Below are positions 55,426 to 63,752 of a stretch of DNA of 64,000 nt, piece after piece. Each line of letters begins with the position of its first letter. Position 1 is the stretch's first letter. Source of the DNA: Burkholderiales bacterium 67-32 (GTDB taxonomy: Bacteria; Pseudomonadota; Gammaproteobacteria; Burkholderiales; Burkholderiaceae_B); assembly GCA_001898625.1 (NCBI GenBank), contig MKUP01000028.1, positions 213,881-277,880 on the forward strand. The letters are read 5' to 3'. The notes under the pieces were generated by a model. The model did not search any database. It saw only the letters and a list, made by a program, of their open reading frames with translations, and was not told the origin of the DNA. A program made the translations under genes and the position numbers.

Positions 55426-56418
55426 CTAGTCGACCTTGACGTTGGCCGCCTTGATGATGGCGGCCCACTTGGGGATCTCGGCGCGCAGGTAGGCATCGAA
55501 CTGTTCGGGACCGGCGCCGATGATCTCGGCGCCGAAGCCGTCCATGCGCGTCTTGATGTCGGGCGAGGCGAGCGCCGCGGCGATGTCCTTGTGCAGCCGT
55601 TCGATGATGGGCTTGGGCGTGCCGGCCGGCGCGAAGATGCCGAACCAGACAGCCACGTCGTAGCCGGGCAGGCCCGCCTCGGCCACCGTGGGCAGGTCGG
55701 GCAGCGACGCCGACCGCTTGGTGCCCGCCACCGCCAGCGCGCGCAGGCGGCCGGCCTGGATGTGGGGCAGCAGGGCGGGCGGGTTCTCGAAGGCCATCTG
55801 CACCTGGCCGGACAGGAGGTCGTTCAATGCCGGGCCCGTGCCCTTGTAGGGGACGTGGACGATGTCGACGTGGGCCAGGTACTTGAAGAGTTCTCCGAAC
55901 AGGTGCTGCGAGGACCCGTTGCCGGTGGACGAGAAGTTGAGCTGGCGGGGATGGGCCTTGGCGTAGTCGATCAGCTCGGGCACCGACCGTATCGGCAGCG
56001 AGGGGTGGACCACGAGGATGTTGGGCACCACGGCGGCCAGCGTGACGGGGGCGAAGTCGCGCATGGGGTCGTAGGGCAGCCGGGGATACAGGCCCGGCGC
56101 GATGGAGTGGGTGGGTGAGCTGCCCATGACCAGGGTGTAGCCGTCGGCGGGGGCCTTGGCCACGTAGTCCGAGCCGATGGTGCCGGCCGCGCCGGGGCGG
56201 TTTTCCACGACCACGGGCTGGCCCAGCGATTCGGTCAGCTTCTGCGCCAGCGCCCGGCAGAAGATGTCGTTGGCGCCGCCGGGCGCCCAGGGGCTGACCA
56301 GCTTGACCGGTCGCGCCGGATAGTCCTGCGCGACCGCTTGACCGCTTCCCGCGGCGACCCCCAGCAACAGGTAGCGGGACCACTTCGACAACTTGCTTTT
56401 CCATCTGCTCGAGCGCAT
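55426..56418 (-). CDS. Bug/TctC-family substrate-binding receptor
   Basis: A 330-residue receptor. The signal peptide precedes QDYPARPVKLVSPWAPGGANDIF; VVENRPGAAGTIGSDYVAK, HVPYKGTGPALNDLLSGQVQ and FAPAGTPKPIIERLHKD follow. It is linked to a DUF1028 gene (28-nt gap) and a GntR regulator. The ligand is unknown. Confidence 0.93.
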   Translation of the reverse strand: MRSSRWKSKLSKWSRYLLLGVAAGSGQAVAQDYPARPVKLVSPWAPGGANDIFCRALAQKLTESLGQPVVVENRPGAAGTIGSDYVAKAPADGYTLVMGSSPTHSIAPGLYPRLPYDPMRDFAPVTLAAVVPNILVVHPSLPIRSVPELIDYAKAHPRQLNFSSTGNGSSQHLFGELFKYLAHVDIVHVPYKGTGPALNDLLSGQVQMAFENPPALLPHIQAGRLRALAVAGTKRSASLPDLPTVAEAGLPGYDVAVWFGIFAPAGTPKPIIERLHKDIAAALASPDIKTRMDGFGAEIIGAGPEQFDAYLRAEIPKWAAIIKAANVKVD

Positions 56419-56446
56419 GGCGTGTCCTTAGAAAGACGACGAGGAA

Positions 56447-57199
56447 TCAGTTGCCGGCTCCCGCCTTGGGATAGAGGGTGGCCGTGTATCGGTAGCGTTC
56501 CGGGTGGTAGACCGCATCGACGATCTCCACCGGCCGGTTCTGCGCGTCGTAGTAGATGCGGGTGGCGCGCAGCACCGGCGTGTTGCGGGAGATGCCCAGG
56601 CGGGCGGCGATCTCGCCGGTGGCCGCCAGGGGCTCGACGAGCTGGTCGGCGTGGTCGATGCGGACGTTCAGGTGGGTCTGGAGGTATTTGACCGGCGGCA
56701 GCGGGCCGGCCACTTCGGCGGCGCCTATGCCGTTAGCCACGTGCTCGGCGAAGTAGAAATGGGCGTAGTCCAGCGGTTCGCCGGGCGCCACGTGGTTGAC
56801 CGCGCGCACGCATTTCCATTTCTGCGTGCCCAGGCCGAACAGTTCGCGCAGCCTGGCCGGCAGGGGCGTCCAGGTCTCGTCCACGACGCTGACCTGGTTG
56901 CGCGGCAGGACCTCGTCGATCACGCCGACCAAGGTCACGTCCTTGGTGGCCCGGCGCGGATCGCTGACGAAGGTGCCTACGCCGCGGCGGCGGACGATCA
57001 GGTGGCGGGCCAGCAGTTCCTCGACAGCCTTGCGGATGGTGATGCGGCTGACGCCGAATTCGCGGCACAGGCTGTCTTCCGGAGGCAGGGCATCTCCGGG
57101 AACGAGCTGGCCGCTGGCGATGCGCTGGATGAGGTGCTCGGCCACCTGCCGGTACAGCGGTGCGCCGCCTTCGGTCAGCAGCGGGTTGGGAAGGTTCAT
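56447..57199 (-). CDS. GntR-family regulator with UTRA domain (HutC type)
   Basis: A 250-residue regulator. The GntR winged HTH (LYRQVAEHLIQRIASGQLVPGDALPPEDSLCREFGVSRITIRKAVEEL) is followed by a UTRA effector domain. It starts at 57199, close to a cluster of palindromes that are good operator candidates. It is divergent from a ketopantoate-reductase-like gene and upstream of the Bug and DUF1028 genes it probably represses. Confidence 0.9.
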   Translation of the reverse strand: MNLPNPLLTEGGAPLYRQVAEHLIQRIASGQLVPGDALPPEDSLCREFGVSRITIRKAVEELLARHLIVRRRGVGTFVSDPRRATKDVTLVGVIDEVLPRNQVSVVDETWTPLPARLRELFGLGTQKWKCVRAVNHVAPGEPLDYAHFYFAEHVANGIGAAEVAGPLPPVKYLQTHLNVRIDHADQLVEPLAATGEIAARLGISRNTPVLRATRIYYDAQNRPVEIVDAVYHPERYRYTATLYPKAGAGN

Positions 57200-57232
57200 G
57201 CGTGGGTCATGCCGTCATGATGTGCTGGCATA

Positions 57233-57257
57233 ATGACGTCATGACATCATGATGTCA
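57233..57257. promoter_or_regulatory. Candidate GntR operator: overlapping palindromes
   Basis: ATGACGTCAT (57233–57242) and TGACATCATGATGTCA (57242–57257) are perfect palindromes sharing one base, 33 bp upstream of the GntR start. Another TCATGATGT lies at about 57215. Such symmetric repeats are typical of autoregulated GntR-family promoters. Confidence 0.6.
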
Positions 57258-57362
57258 AGTGGGGCGAACGCCGACGGTTTCATGCGAGGAGGCGGCATGA
57301 AAGAATAGCCATGCCGGTCTTTGTCGAGGCCGAGGCATGGACTCTCTGGATACTCTTTCACC

Positions 57363-58328
57363 ATGAACAAGGTTTGCATCTTCGGCGCCGGGGCGGTGGG
57401 CGGATACATGGCGGCTCATCTCGCGCGGGCCGGCGTCGACGTGTCGGTCGTCGCCCGTGGCGAACACCTGGCGGCCATCCGCCGCGACGGCCTGCGGTTC
57501 ATCGGCCACGATGGCGAGTTCACCGTACGGGTGGCGGCCAGCGATCGTCCCGCCGACCTGGGGCCGCAGGACCTGGTCATCTCCACGCTCAAGGCCCACG
57601 GCCTGCCGCCGGCGGCGTCATCGATGCGGGCCCTGCTGGGACCCGATACGCCCGTGGTCTTCGCCGTGAACGGCATTCCGTGGTGGTACCTGGCGGATCT
57701 GCGCGGCGGCGATTCATCGGCGTCCCGGCTCGATCCCGACGGTACGCTGGCGCGCGAGCTGGGCCTGGCGCGGACGCTGGGCTGCGTGATCCGTTCGCCC
57801 AACGAGGTCGTCGCGCCGGGCGTGGTGCGCAACAATTCGCGCGCCAGCAGTTTCGTGGTGGGCGAGCCCGGCGGCGCGCTGTCGCCGCGGCTGGAGCGGG
57901 TGGTGGCGCTGATGCGGCGCGGGCTGCCGGGCGCGGCGGCCACCCTGGACATCGGCCGGGAGATCTGGGGCAAGCTCTTGCTCAACGTCCCCAGTTCGCT
58001 GCTGTCCAGCCTGACCCAGTCGCCATCGTCGGGCCTGTTGGCGGATCCCGCCACGCGCGAGCTGTATGCGCGCCTTGCCCGGGAGACGTGCGCGGTGGCG
58101 GCCCGCTACGGCGTCGACATGGAGTTCGACCTGGCGGGGCAGGTGGCGGCCACGGGATCGAACCCGCATCCGCCGTCCATGCTGCAGGACCTGCTGGCCG
58201 GACGTCCGCTGGAGCTGGACGCGCAGTTGTTCGCGGTCCAGGACCTGGCCCGGTCGGCCTGCGTGGACACGCCCATGCTGGACGTGATGCTGCCCCTGCT
58301 GGCGCACCGCGCGCACGCGCGCGGTTGA
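57363..58328 (+). CDS. 2-dehydropantoate 2-reductase family protein
   Basis: A 321-residue ApbA/PanE-family oxidoreductase. The Rossmann motif VCIFGAGAVGGYMAAHLARAG is followed by the C-terminal helical domain (IWGKLLLNVPSSLLSSLTQ, where Lys contacts the substrate, and a later PPSMLQDLLAGRPLELD). It reduces 2-ketopantoate-like substrates with NADPH. Position next to a GntR/Bug/DUF1028 cluster suggests a catabolic role rather than pantothenate synthesis. The ATG at 57363 is chosen because the Rossmann motif starts there. Confidence 0.88.
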   Translation: MNKVCIFGAGAVGGYMAAHLARAGVDVSVVARGEHLAAIRRDGLRFIGHDGEFTVRVAASDRPADLGPQDLVISTLKAHGLPPAASSMRALLGPDTPVVFAVNGIPWWYLADLRGGDSSASRLDPDGTLARELGLARTLGCVIRSPNEVVAPGVVRNNSRASSFVVGEPGGALSPRLERVVALMRRGLPGAAATLDIGREIWGKLLLNVPSSLLSSLTQSPSSGLLADPATRELYARLARETCAVAARYGVDMEFDLAGQVAATGSNPHPPSMLQDLLAGRPLELDAQLFAVQDLARSACVDTPMLDVMLPLLAHRAHARG

Positions 58329-58341
58329 CGGGAACGCCCGC

Positions 58342-59271
58342 CTATCTGGCCGCCGGCCGGCCGTAGAGCCGTCCCACCAGTTGCGCCACCTTGGCGATGA
58401 CCTGGTCTTTGACCTCGTCCGAGACCCGCGTGCTGGCGACGTAGACCGACATCAGGATCGCGGGCCGTCCGGGCGGCCAGGCAAGCCCGATGTCGTTGGC
58501 GCCCACCTTGGAATAGGTGCCAGTCTTCTCGCCGATGCGCCAGCCTGCCGGTATCCCCGCGCGCAGCCGCTTGTCGCCCGTCGTATTGCCGACCAGCCAC
58601 GCCTGCAGGCGTTCGCGCGACGCGGGCGACAGGGTCTCGCCCACCGTCAGCCTGCCCAGTGTGCGCGTGATGGCGTGGGGCGTGGTCGTGTCGAGCATGC
58701 CGGTGGCATGGGGCACGTTCAGCTCGGGTTCGTAGCGGTCGCAGCGCGTGACGCCGTCGCCCAGGCTGCGGATGAAGCGTGTCAGCGCCTCCGGCCCGCC
58801 GAAGCTGCGCAGGATGAGATTGGCGGCGGTGTTGTCGCTGGTGGTCACGGTGGCATGGCAAAGCTCGGCCAGGGTCATGCCGCGATCGCCGACGTGTTTC
58901 CCGGTCACGGGCGACCAATTGACGAGGTCCTGCCGGGTGTAGCGGATCCGCCGGTCCAGCGAGTCTTCGCCCCGGTCATGCCGGGCCAGCACGAATCCGG
59001 CGGCGAGCAGCTTGAAGGTACTGAGCATCTGGAAGCGTTCGTCGGCGCGGCGGCCGAGTTCCTCGCCGGAGGCGGTGTCGACGATGCACACGCCCAGCCG
59101 TCCGTCGGCCAGCCGTTCCAGGCGTGCCAGCTCGTCCAGGGCGGCGTTGCGCGCCGAGACCGGCAGGGTGCCCGCCGGTTGGCCGGCCCAGGCGCCGCGG
59201 GTGCCGCAGGCGAGGCTGGAAAGGACGAGGGCGTGGAACGAGCGGCGTGTGGTCAAGGACGTTTCCTCCAA
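58342..59271 (-). CDS. Class A beta-lactamase
   Basis: A 309-residue serine beta-lactamase. Tat-like leader TTRRSFHALVLSSLACG is followed by the complete class A motif set: STFK at 84–87 (S70 box), SDN at 145–147, EPELN with the general base Glu at about 183, and KTGT at 249–252. The substrate spectrum cannot be read from sequence alone. The gene lies convergently next to a ketopantoate-reductase-like gene and has no ampR. Chromosomal class A enzymes are known in Bordetella relatives. Confidence 0.94.
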   Translation of the reverse strand: MEETSLTTRRSFHALVLSSLACGTRGAWAGQPAGTLPVSARNAALDELARLERLADGRLGVCIVDTASGEELGRRADERFQMLSTFKLLAAGFVLARHDRGEDSLDRRIRYTRQDLVNWSPVTGKHVGDRGMTLAELCHATVTTSDNTAANLILRSFGGPEALTRFIRSLGDGVTRCDRYEPELNVPHATGMLDTTTPHAITRTLGRLTVGETLSPASRERLQAWLVGNTTGDKRLRAGIPAGWRIGEKTGTYSKVGANDIGLAWPPGRPAILMSVYVASTRVSDEVKDQVIAKVAQLVGRLYGRPAAR

Positions 59272-59399
59272 GGCAGGGACTGACTGCCCGCGCGGCGCGC
59301 GGGGCCGTATTCTAGCCTCGGCGGCGGACCGGCCCGGGCGTTAAGCTATTCGACATCCCAAATCCGTAATATGACGGTACTTCCCGCGATAGGCCCGCC

Positions 59400-59990
59400 A
59401 TGCCACAGACCTTGCCGCCCGTTTCCGCCGACAGTGGTTCCCCGCTTCCTTCCGTGCTCCAGATCTTTCTTGCTTTCACCAAGATCGGCCTGACCAGCTT
59501 CGGCGGCGGGCTGAGCGGCTGGATGCTGCGGGAATTCGTGCAGCGCCGGAACTGGTTGTCGGAGGCCGAGTTCCTGAGCGGCCTCGCGCTGGCCCAGGCT
59601 TTCCCGGGCGTCAACGTGGTCAATCTGGCGATCTGGGTCGGCTTCCGGCTGCGAGGCGGCGTGGGTGCGCTGGCCGGCGCGTTGGGGCTGGTGGTGCCCG
59701 CCATGGTGCTGGCGCTGGTGGTGGTGGCCGCGTTCGCGACGATGGCGAAGTCCGATTCGGTGCATCTGGCGCTGGCGGGCGTGGCGGCCGCGGCGGTGGG
59801 GCTGTCGCTGCAGACGGGGCTGCGGGCGGCACGCCGGGCGGCGCGGGGCGTGCCCGCGCTGGCCGTGATGGTCGTCACCTTCGTGGCGATTTTCCTGCTG
59901 AGGCTGCCGCTGCTGTGGGTGGTCGGCGCGATGGCGCCGCTGTCCATCGGGCTGGCCTATCTGCGCCTGCGCGCCGGTGAGCAGGCATGA
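59400..59990 (+). CDS. chrA: Chromate transporter family protein, first half
   Basis: A 196-residue CHR-family half protein (FLAFTKIGLTSFGGGLSGWMLREFVQRRNWLSEAEFLSGLALAQAFPGVNVVNLA). Typical short CHR proteins work as pairs in antiparallel topology. The stop overlaps the start of the second half (ATGA). It is a probable chromate or related anion efflux component. Confidence 0.88.
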   Translation: MPQTLPPVSADSGSPLPSVLQIFLAFTKIGLTSFGGGLSGWMLREFVQRRNWLSEAEFLSGLALAQAFPGVNVVNLAIWVGFRLRGGVGALAGALGLVVPAMVLALVVVAAFATMAKSDSVHLALAGVAAAAVGLSLQTGLRAARRAARGVPALAVMVVTFVAIFLLRLPLLWVVGAMAPLSIGLAYLRLRAGEQA

Positions 59991-60514
59991 GGTTCGCGCA
60001 ACTGCTGGAAGTTGTCCTGGTTTTCGCGCCGCTGTCCTTCCTGACGGTGGGGGGCGGGCAGAGCATCGTGGCCGACATCCATCGGCAGTCGGTGGACGTC
60101 TATGGCTGGGTGACGAATCCGCAGTTCATGGATCTGTATGCCCTGTCGCGCATCATTCCCGGGCCCGGCGCGCTGCTGGTGACGCTGGTGGGATGGCAGG
60201 CGGCGGGGTTGGCGGGCGCGCTGATGGCGTCGGCCGCGATCTTCATTCCGAGTTCGCTGCTGGTCTATGCGCTGGCGCACCTGTGGACCCGGTTCAAGGG
60301 CACGCGATGCATACGCGCGATCGAGGCGGGCCTGGTGCCGGTGGCGGCGGGCATGGTTCTGGCTGCTTCGTGCACCGTGCTGCGCGCCGCCGAGGGCGGC
60401 GCCTGGGCCTGGGGCGTGGCGGCCGCCTCGACGCTGACGCTGATGTACACGCGGCTCAGCCCGTTCCTGATGCTGGGGATAGGCGCCGCGGTGTTCCTGG
60501 TGGCGCTGGGTTGA
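59987..60514 (+). CDS. chrA: Chromate transporter family protein, second half
   Basis: A 175-residue CHR-family half protein. The motif VVLVFAPLSFLTVGGGQSIVADIHRQSVDV and the later MDLYALSRIIPGPGALLVTLVGWQ correspond to the second half of a long ChrA. It is coupled to the first half by ATGA. Together they form the paired short-chain type. Confidence 0.88.
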   Translation: MRFAQLLEVVLVFAPLSFLTVGGGQSIVADIHRQSVDVYGWVTNPQFMDLYALSRIIPGPGALLVTLVGWQAAGLAGALMASAAIFIPSSLLVYALAHLWTRFKGTRCIRAIEAGLVPVAAGMVLAASCTVLRAAEGGAWAWGVAAASTLTLMYTRLSPFLMLGIGAAVFLVALG

Positions 60515-60554
60515 CGTGTGATGAGGGGGCGGACGTCGCCCCAAGGAGCCGAAG

Positions 60555-60770
60555 GTGGAAGATTGGACGTTGCAGGCAAGAGGTTGGGTCAATGAACGCA
60601 ATTTCGAGATCGATACCTCGCCGGGCGAGGAAGGCTACCGGTTCCAGGTGCGGGTGCTGGGCTTTCCGCTGATGCGGGACAGCGAGGTCTTCGCTTCCGC
60701 CGACGACGCCCGCGCGGGTGCGGTGGCGTTCCTGGAGCGGCAGTTCCAGGCCCCGGTCGAGCTGGAGTGA
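60555..60770 (+). CDS. Small hypothetical protein, 71 residues
   Basis: Starts at GTG 60555 with AAGGAG 9 nt upstream. The sequence (MEDWTLQARGWVNERNFEI, then GYRFQVRVLGFPLMRDSEVF) is soluble and shows no recognised family. It may belong to the chr transcription unit, 40 nt downstream. Confidence 0.7.
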   Translation: MEDWTLQARGWVNERNFEIDTSPGEEGYRFQVRVLGFPLMRDSEVFASADDARAGAVAFLERQFQAPVELE

Positions 60771-60771
60771 A

Positions 60772-61635
60772 TCAGTCCGGATAGCCCTGCCGGACCGAGC
60801 GGATGAAGCCGCGCACGGCGTCGTCGTAGGCGGCGCCGCTGCGGCTGGCGCCCGAATGCGACGCGCCTTCCAGCCAGACCAGTTGCTTGCGCGGCGATTG
60901 CCGTGCCGCCGCCAGCAGCGCCTCGCTCATGGCGGGCGGGACGACCCGGTCCGCGGTCCCGTGCAGCAGCAGGAGCGGCGTGCGCAGTTTTCCAATGGCG
61001 TCGCGCGAATCGAAGGGCTGGGTGACCAACAGGCCGAAACCGGGAATGCCGGCCCAGCGCGTGGTGGCGATCATGTCGCGGATGCTGGTGAAGGTCGCTT
61101 CGACGATCAGGCCGGCTACCGGTATCGGCGGGTCGATACGCGCCATCAGGTCGATCGCGATGGCGCCGCCCAGGCTGTGGCCGTAGACGAAACGGCGGGC
61201 GGGATCGGGTTGGAGCCGGGCCAGTTCGCGCAGGGCTGCCTGGGCGTCCTGCCGCACGCTCGCCTGGGACGGTAGCCGGGGCGACGAGGCGCCGAAACCG
61301 CGATAGTCGATGGCGAGCATCGAATAGCCCAGCCCGGCCCAATGGTCCATGCGGAACGCGCTGCCGTTCAGGTTCCAGCGCGAGCCGTGCAAGTACAGCA
61401 CGGTGGGGGCGTCGGGATCGGGATGTCGCCAGTACCAGGCGCGCAGGGTGTCGCCGCCAGGCATGGGCAGGTCGTACACTTCGGTGCCGGCCGGCGGGTC
61501 GCGCCACCACGAGCGTTCGCCCAGTTCGATCGAAAAGATCATCCCGCGCTGCCAGCGGTCGAGCGCGACATAGCCCGCGCAGGCAAGCGCGAGCACGCAG
61601 GCGAAGGCGGCAATACGGCGGATCCACATGCTCAT
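60772..61635 (-). CDS. Alpha/beta hydrolase with N-terminal membrane anchor
   Basis: About 287 residues. A single membrane segment (IAAFACVLALACAGYVAL) is followed by a hydrolase fold: TVLYLHGSRWNLNGSAFR, the nucleophile elbow VYGHSLGGAIAI, Asp in the LLLLHGTADRVVPP strand, and a terminal His in the GASHSG segment. It is the BEM46-like peptidase/esterase type. It ends one base after the preceding convergent gene. The start is placed at 61635 because the membrane segment begins there; 61668 is an alternative. Confidence 0.86.
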   Translation of the reverse strand: MSMWIRRIAAFACVLALACAGYVALDRWQRGMIFSIELGERSWWRDPPAGTEVYDLPMPGGDTLRAWYWRHPDPDAPTVLYLHGSRWNLNGSAFRMDHWAGLGYSMLAIDYRGFGASSPRLPSQASVRQDAQAALRELARLQPDPARRFVYGHSLGGAIAIDLMARIDPPIPVAGLIVEATFTSIRDMIATTRWAGIPGFGLLVTQPFDSRDAIGKLRTPLLLLHGTADRVVPPAMSEALLAAARQSPRKQLVWLEGASHSGASRSGAAYDDAVRGFIRSVRQGYPD

Positions 61636-61684
61636 TCCGAGCGCCGGACCCGCCGGAGGTTCCCGCATCGAGCGGGGAAGCCGG

Positions 61685-62692
61685 TCAATCGGCCTGGATG
61701 CCGAATTCCTTGACGACCTTGCCGAAGAACGCGTATTCGTCGGACGTCAGCTTGCCCAGGGCCTCGGGCGTGCTGGGCTTGGCGAATGCGCCGAAGACGC
61801 GCATCTTGGCGACCACGTCGGGCATTTGCAGGATTTCGGCCATGTGCCCGTTCAGCGTGCGCACGACCTCGGCCGGCGTGCCCTTGGGCGCGTACAGGCC
61901 CTGCCAGGCGGCGATGTTGATGTTCTTGTATCCCAGTTCGGCCATCGACGGCGCGTCCGGGGCAAGCGGGGTGCGTTCCGCCGCGCCGTTGGCCAGGATG
62001 TGGATCTTGCCCGAGGCGAGGTAGGGCTCCACCGGGCCGTAGGTCATCCAGCTCAGCGCCACGTGTCCGCCCAGCAGATCGTTGACGGCGGGCGCGACGC
62101 CCTTGTAGGGGACGTGGGTGATCTTGACGCCGGCGGCCTGGTTGAAAAGTTCGCCCAGGATATGCATGGGCGAGCCCGAGCCGGGGCTGGCGTAGGTCAG
62201 GGCCTTGCCGGCCTTGACGTCCTTCAGGACCTGGGCGACCGAGGTGTAGCCCGAGGCTTGGCCGGCCACCAGCAGCAGGGGCTGGGACGCGGTCTGGGTG
62301 ATGGGCGCGAAGTCGCGGGCGGGGTTGTAAGTGTCGGCCGAATTGGTCTTGACCACGTGGGTGGCCATCGAGAAGGTGCTGGGGGCCAGCAGCAGCGTGT
62401 AGCCGTCGGGCTTGGCGCGCGCGACGTAGTTGCTGCCGATGATGCCGCTCGCGCCGGCGCGGTTCTCGACGATCACGGGCTGGCCCAGGCGCTGCGTCAG
62501 TTTTTCGCCGAACAGGCGGGCCATGGCGTCGGTGTCGCCGCCGGCGCCATAGGCGACGACGATGGTGATGGGCTTGGCCGGATAGTCGGCCGCCATCGCG
62601 GAAAAGGACGTGGAGAGCGCGCCGGCGGTCGCCAGCGCGGCAGCCAGCGCGAACGTGGCGCGCCTGCCGGATTGGAGTTGCGTAAACATCAT
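61685..62692 (-). CDS. Bug/TctC-family substrate-binding receptor
   Basis: About 335 residues. The signal peptide precedes ADYPAKPITIVVAYGAGGDTDAMARLF; VIVENRAGASGIIGSNYVARA, HVPYKGVAPAVNDLLGGHVAL and LYAPKGTPAEVVRTLN follow. The start is ambiguous between ATGs at 62776, 62707 and 62692; the last leaves the best signal peptide. No permease gene of its own adjoins, although a tctA-type permease ends about 1 kb downstream on the same strand. Confidence 0.92.
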   Translation of the reverse strand: MMFTQLQSGRRATFALAAALATAGALSTSFSAMAADYPAKPITIVVAYGAGGDTDAMARLFGEKLTQRLGQPVIVENRAGASGIIGSNYVARAKPDGYTLLLAPSTFSMATHVVKTNSADTYNPARDFAPITQTASQPLLLVAGQASGYTSVAQVLKDVKAGKALTYASPGSGSPMHILGELFNQAAGVKITHVPYKGVAPAVNDLLGGHVALSWMTYGPVEPYLASGKIHILANGAAERTPLAPDAPSMAELGYKNINIAAWQGLYAPKGTPAEVVRTLNGHMAEILQMPDVVAKMRVFGAFAKPSTPEALGKLTSDEYAFFGKVVKEFGIQAD

Positions 62693-62972
62693 GATGACCA
62701 TCTGCATAGAAAGGAGAGTGGCCGACAGGCGGGGACGGGGCTCGTGGCCCAGCCGGGGGACCGGCCGGCGGCGCATGCGCGTGCATGCGTGGCGAGGTTA
62801 TACCGCAGCCGTTCGCAGCGCGGCTCCCCGCTTCGTCTCTTCCAGGGAAAGCGATAGGTTGGGTGCCCGCAACATGCCAGGGGTGAAACGCCTGTGAAAC
62901 GCGCGGGCGGGGTCGCGTGTAAAAATTGCCGGTGGCGTAGACTGGCTGCTCCGCTTGGCCGCAGGAGGCACG

Positions 62973-63710
62973 ATGGAGACAGGCATGGGTACGGGGTACC
63001 GGCGCTACGTGGCATCGCTGGCGCTGGTGTTTGCGGCGATCTGGGTGGCGCTGGCCATCGATCCGCTCGACCGTTCGGATTGGGCGCTGGAGAACGTGCT
63101 GGTGATCGGATTTTGCGCCGGCCTCGCCGCGAGCTGGCGGCATTTCCGGTTTTCGCGTCTGTCGTACACGCTGATCTTCGTCTTCCTGTGCCTGCATGCG
63201 ATCGGCGCGCACTACACCTACGCGAAAGTGCCCTACGACGCATGGTGGCAGGCGCTGGCCGGCCGCAGCTTCAACAGCCTGTGGGGCTGGGAGCGCAACA
63301 ACTTCGACCGCGTGGTGCATTTTTCGTATGGGCTGCTGCTGGCCTATCCGATACGCGAGGTCTTCCTGCGGGTGGCCGATGCCCGGGGATTTTGGGGTTA
63401 TTTCCTGCCGCTGGAATTCACCCTCGCGACTTCCGCCATGTTCGAGCTGTTCGAGTGGGTGGCGGCCGAGGTCTTCGGCGGCGACCTGGGCGTGGCCTAT
63501 CTGGGCACCCAGGGCGATGTCTGGGACGCGCACAAGGACATGGCCCTGGCCGCCTGCGGCGCCGTGGTGGCGATGCTTGCCGCGGCCGCCGTGAACCGCT
63601 GGCTGCAGCGGGATTTTTCGCGGGAATGGGCGGACAGCCTGCGGGTCAAGGACCCGCGTCCCTATGGCGAGGAGGAAATCGCCCGCATGATCCGGCGGGT
63701 GCAGGAGTAG
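62973..63710 (+). CDS. DUF2238-family membrane protein (YjdF-like)
   Basis: A 245-residue polytopic protein starting at ATG 62973 after AGGAGG. The motif HAIGAHYTYAKVPYDAWW and NNFDRVVHFSYGLLLAYPIREVF, later AMFELFEWVAAEVFGG and LGTQGDVWDAHKDMALAACG, define the DUF2238/YjdF family. Function unknown. The 280 bases before it contain no other gene; a promoter was not identified. Confidence 0.88.
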   Translation: METGMGTGYRRYVASLALVFAAIWVALAIDPLDRSDWALENVLVIGFCAGLAASWRHFRFSRLSYTLIFVFLCLHAIGAHYTYAKVPYDAWWQALAGRSFNSLWGWERNNFDRVVHFSYGLLLAYPIREVFLRVADARGFWGYFLPLEFTLATSAMFELFEWVAAEVFGGDLGVAYLGTQGDVWDAHKDMALAACGAVVAMLAAAAVNRWLQRDFSREWADSLRVKDPRPYGEEEIARMIRRVQE

Positions 63711-63721
63711 CGCGGGCGGGC

Positions 63722-63743
63722 GCCGCGGGCTTCGGCCCGCGGC
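63722..63743. terminator. Short stem-loop between convergent genes
   Basis: GCCGCGGGC/GCCCGCGGC form a 9-bp stem around TTCG, without a T run, between the DUF2238 gene and the tctA end. Possibly a bidirectional terminator. Confidence 0.35.
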
Positions 63744-63752
63744 GGATCCGGC

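Noticed and set aside
62680..62710. ATCATGATG at the Bug start, similar to part of the GntR palindrome at 57242
   Set aside because: It results from neighbouring ATG codons and lacks the outer symmetric bases.
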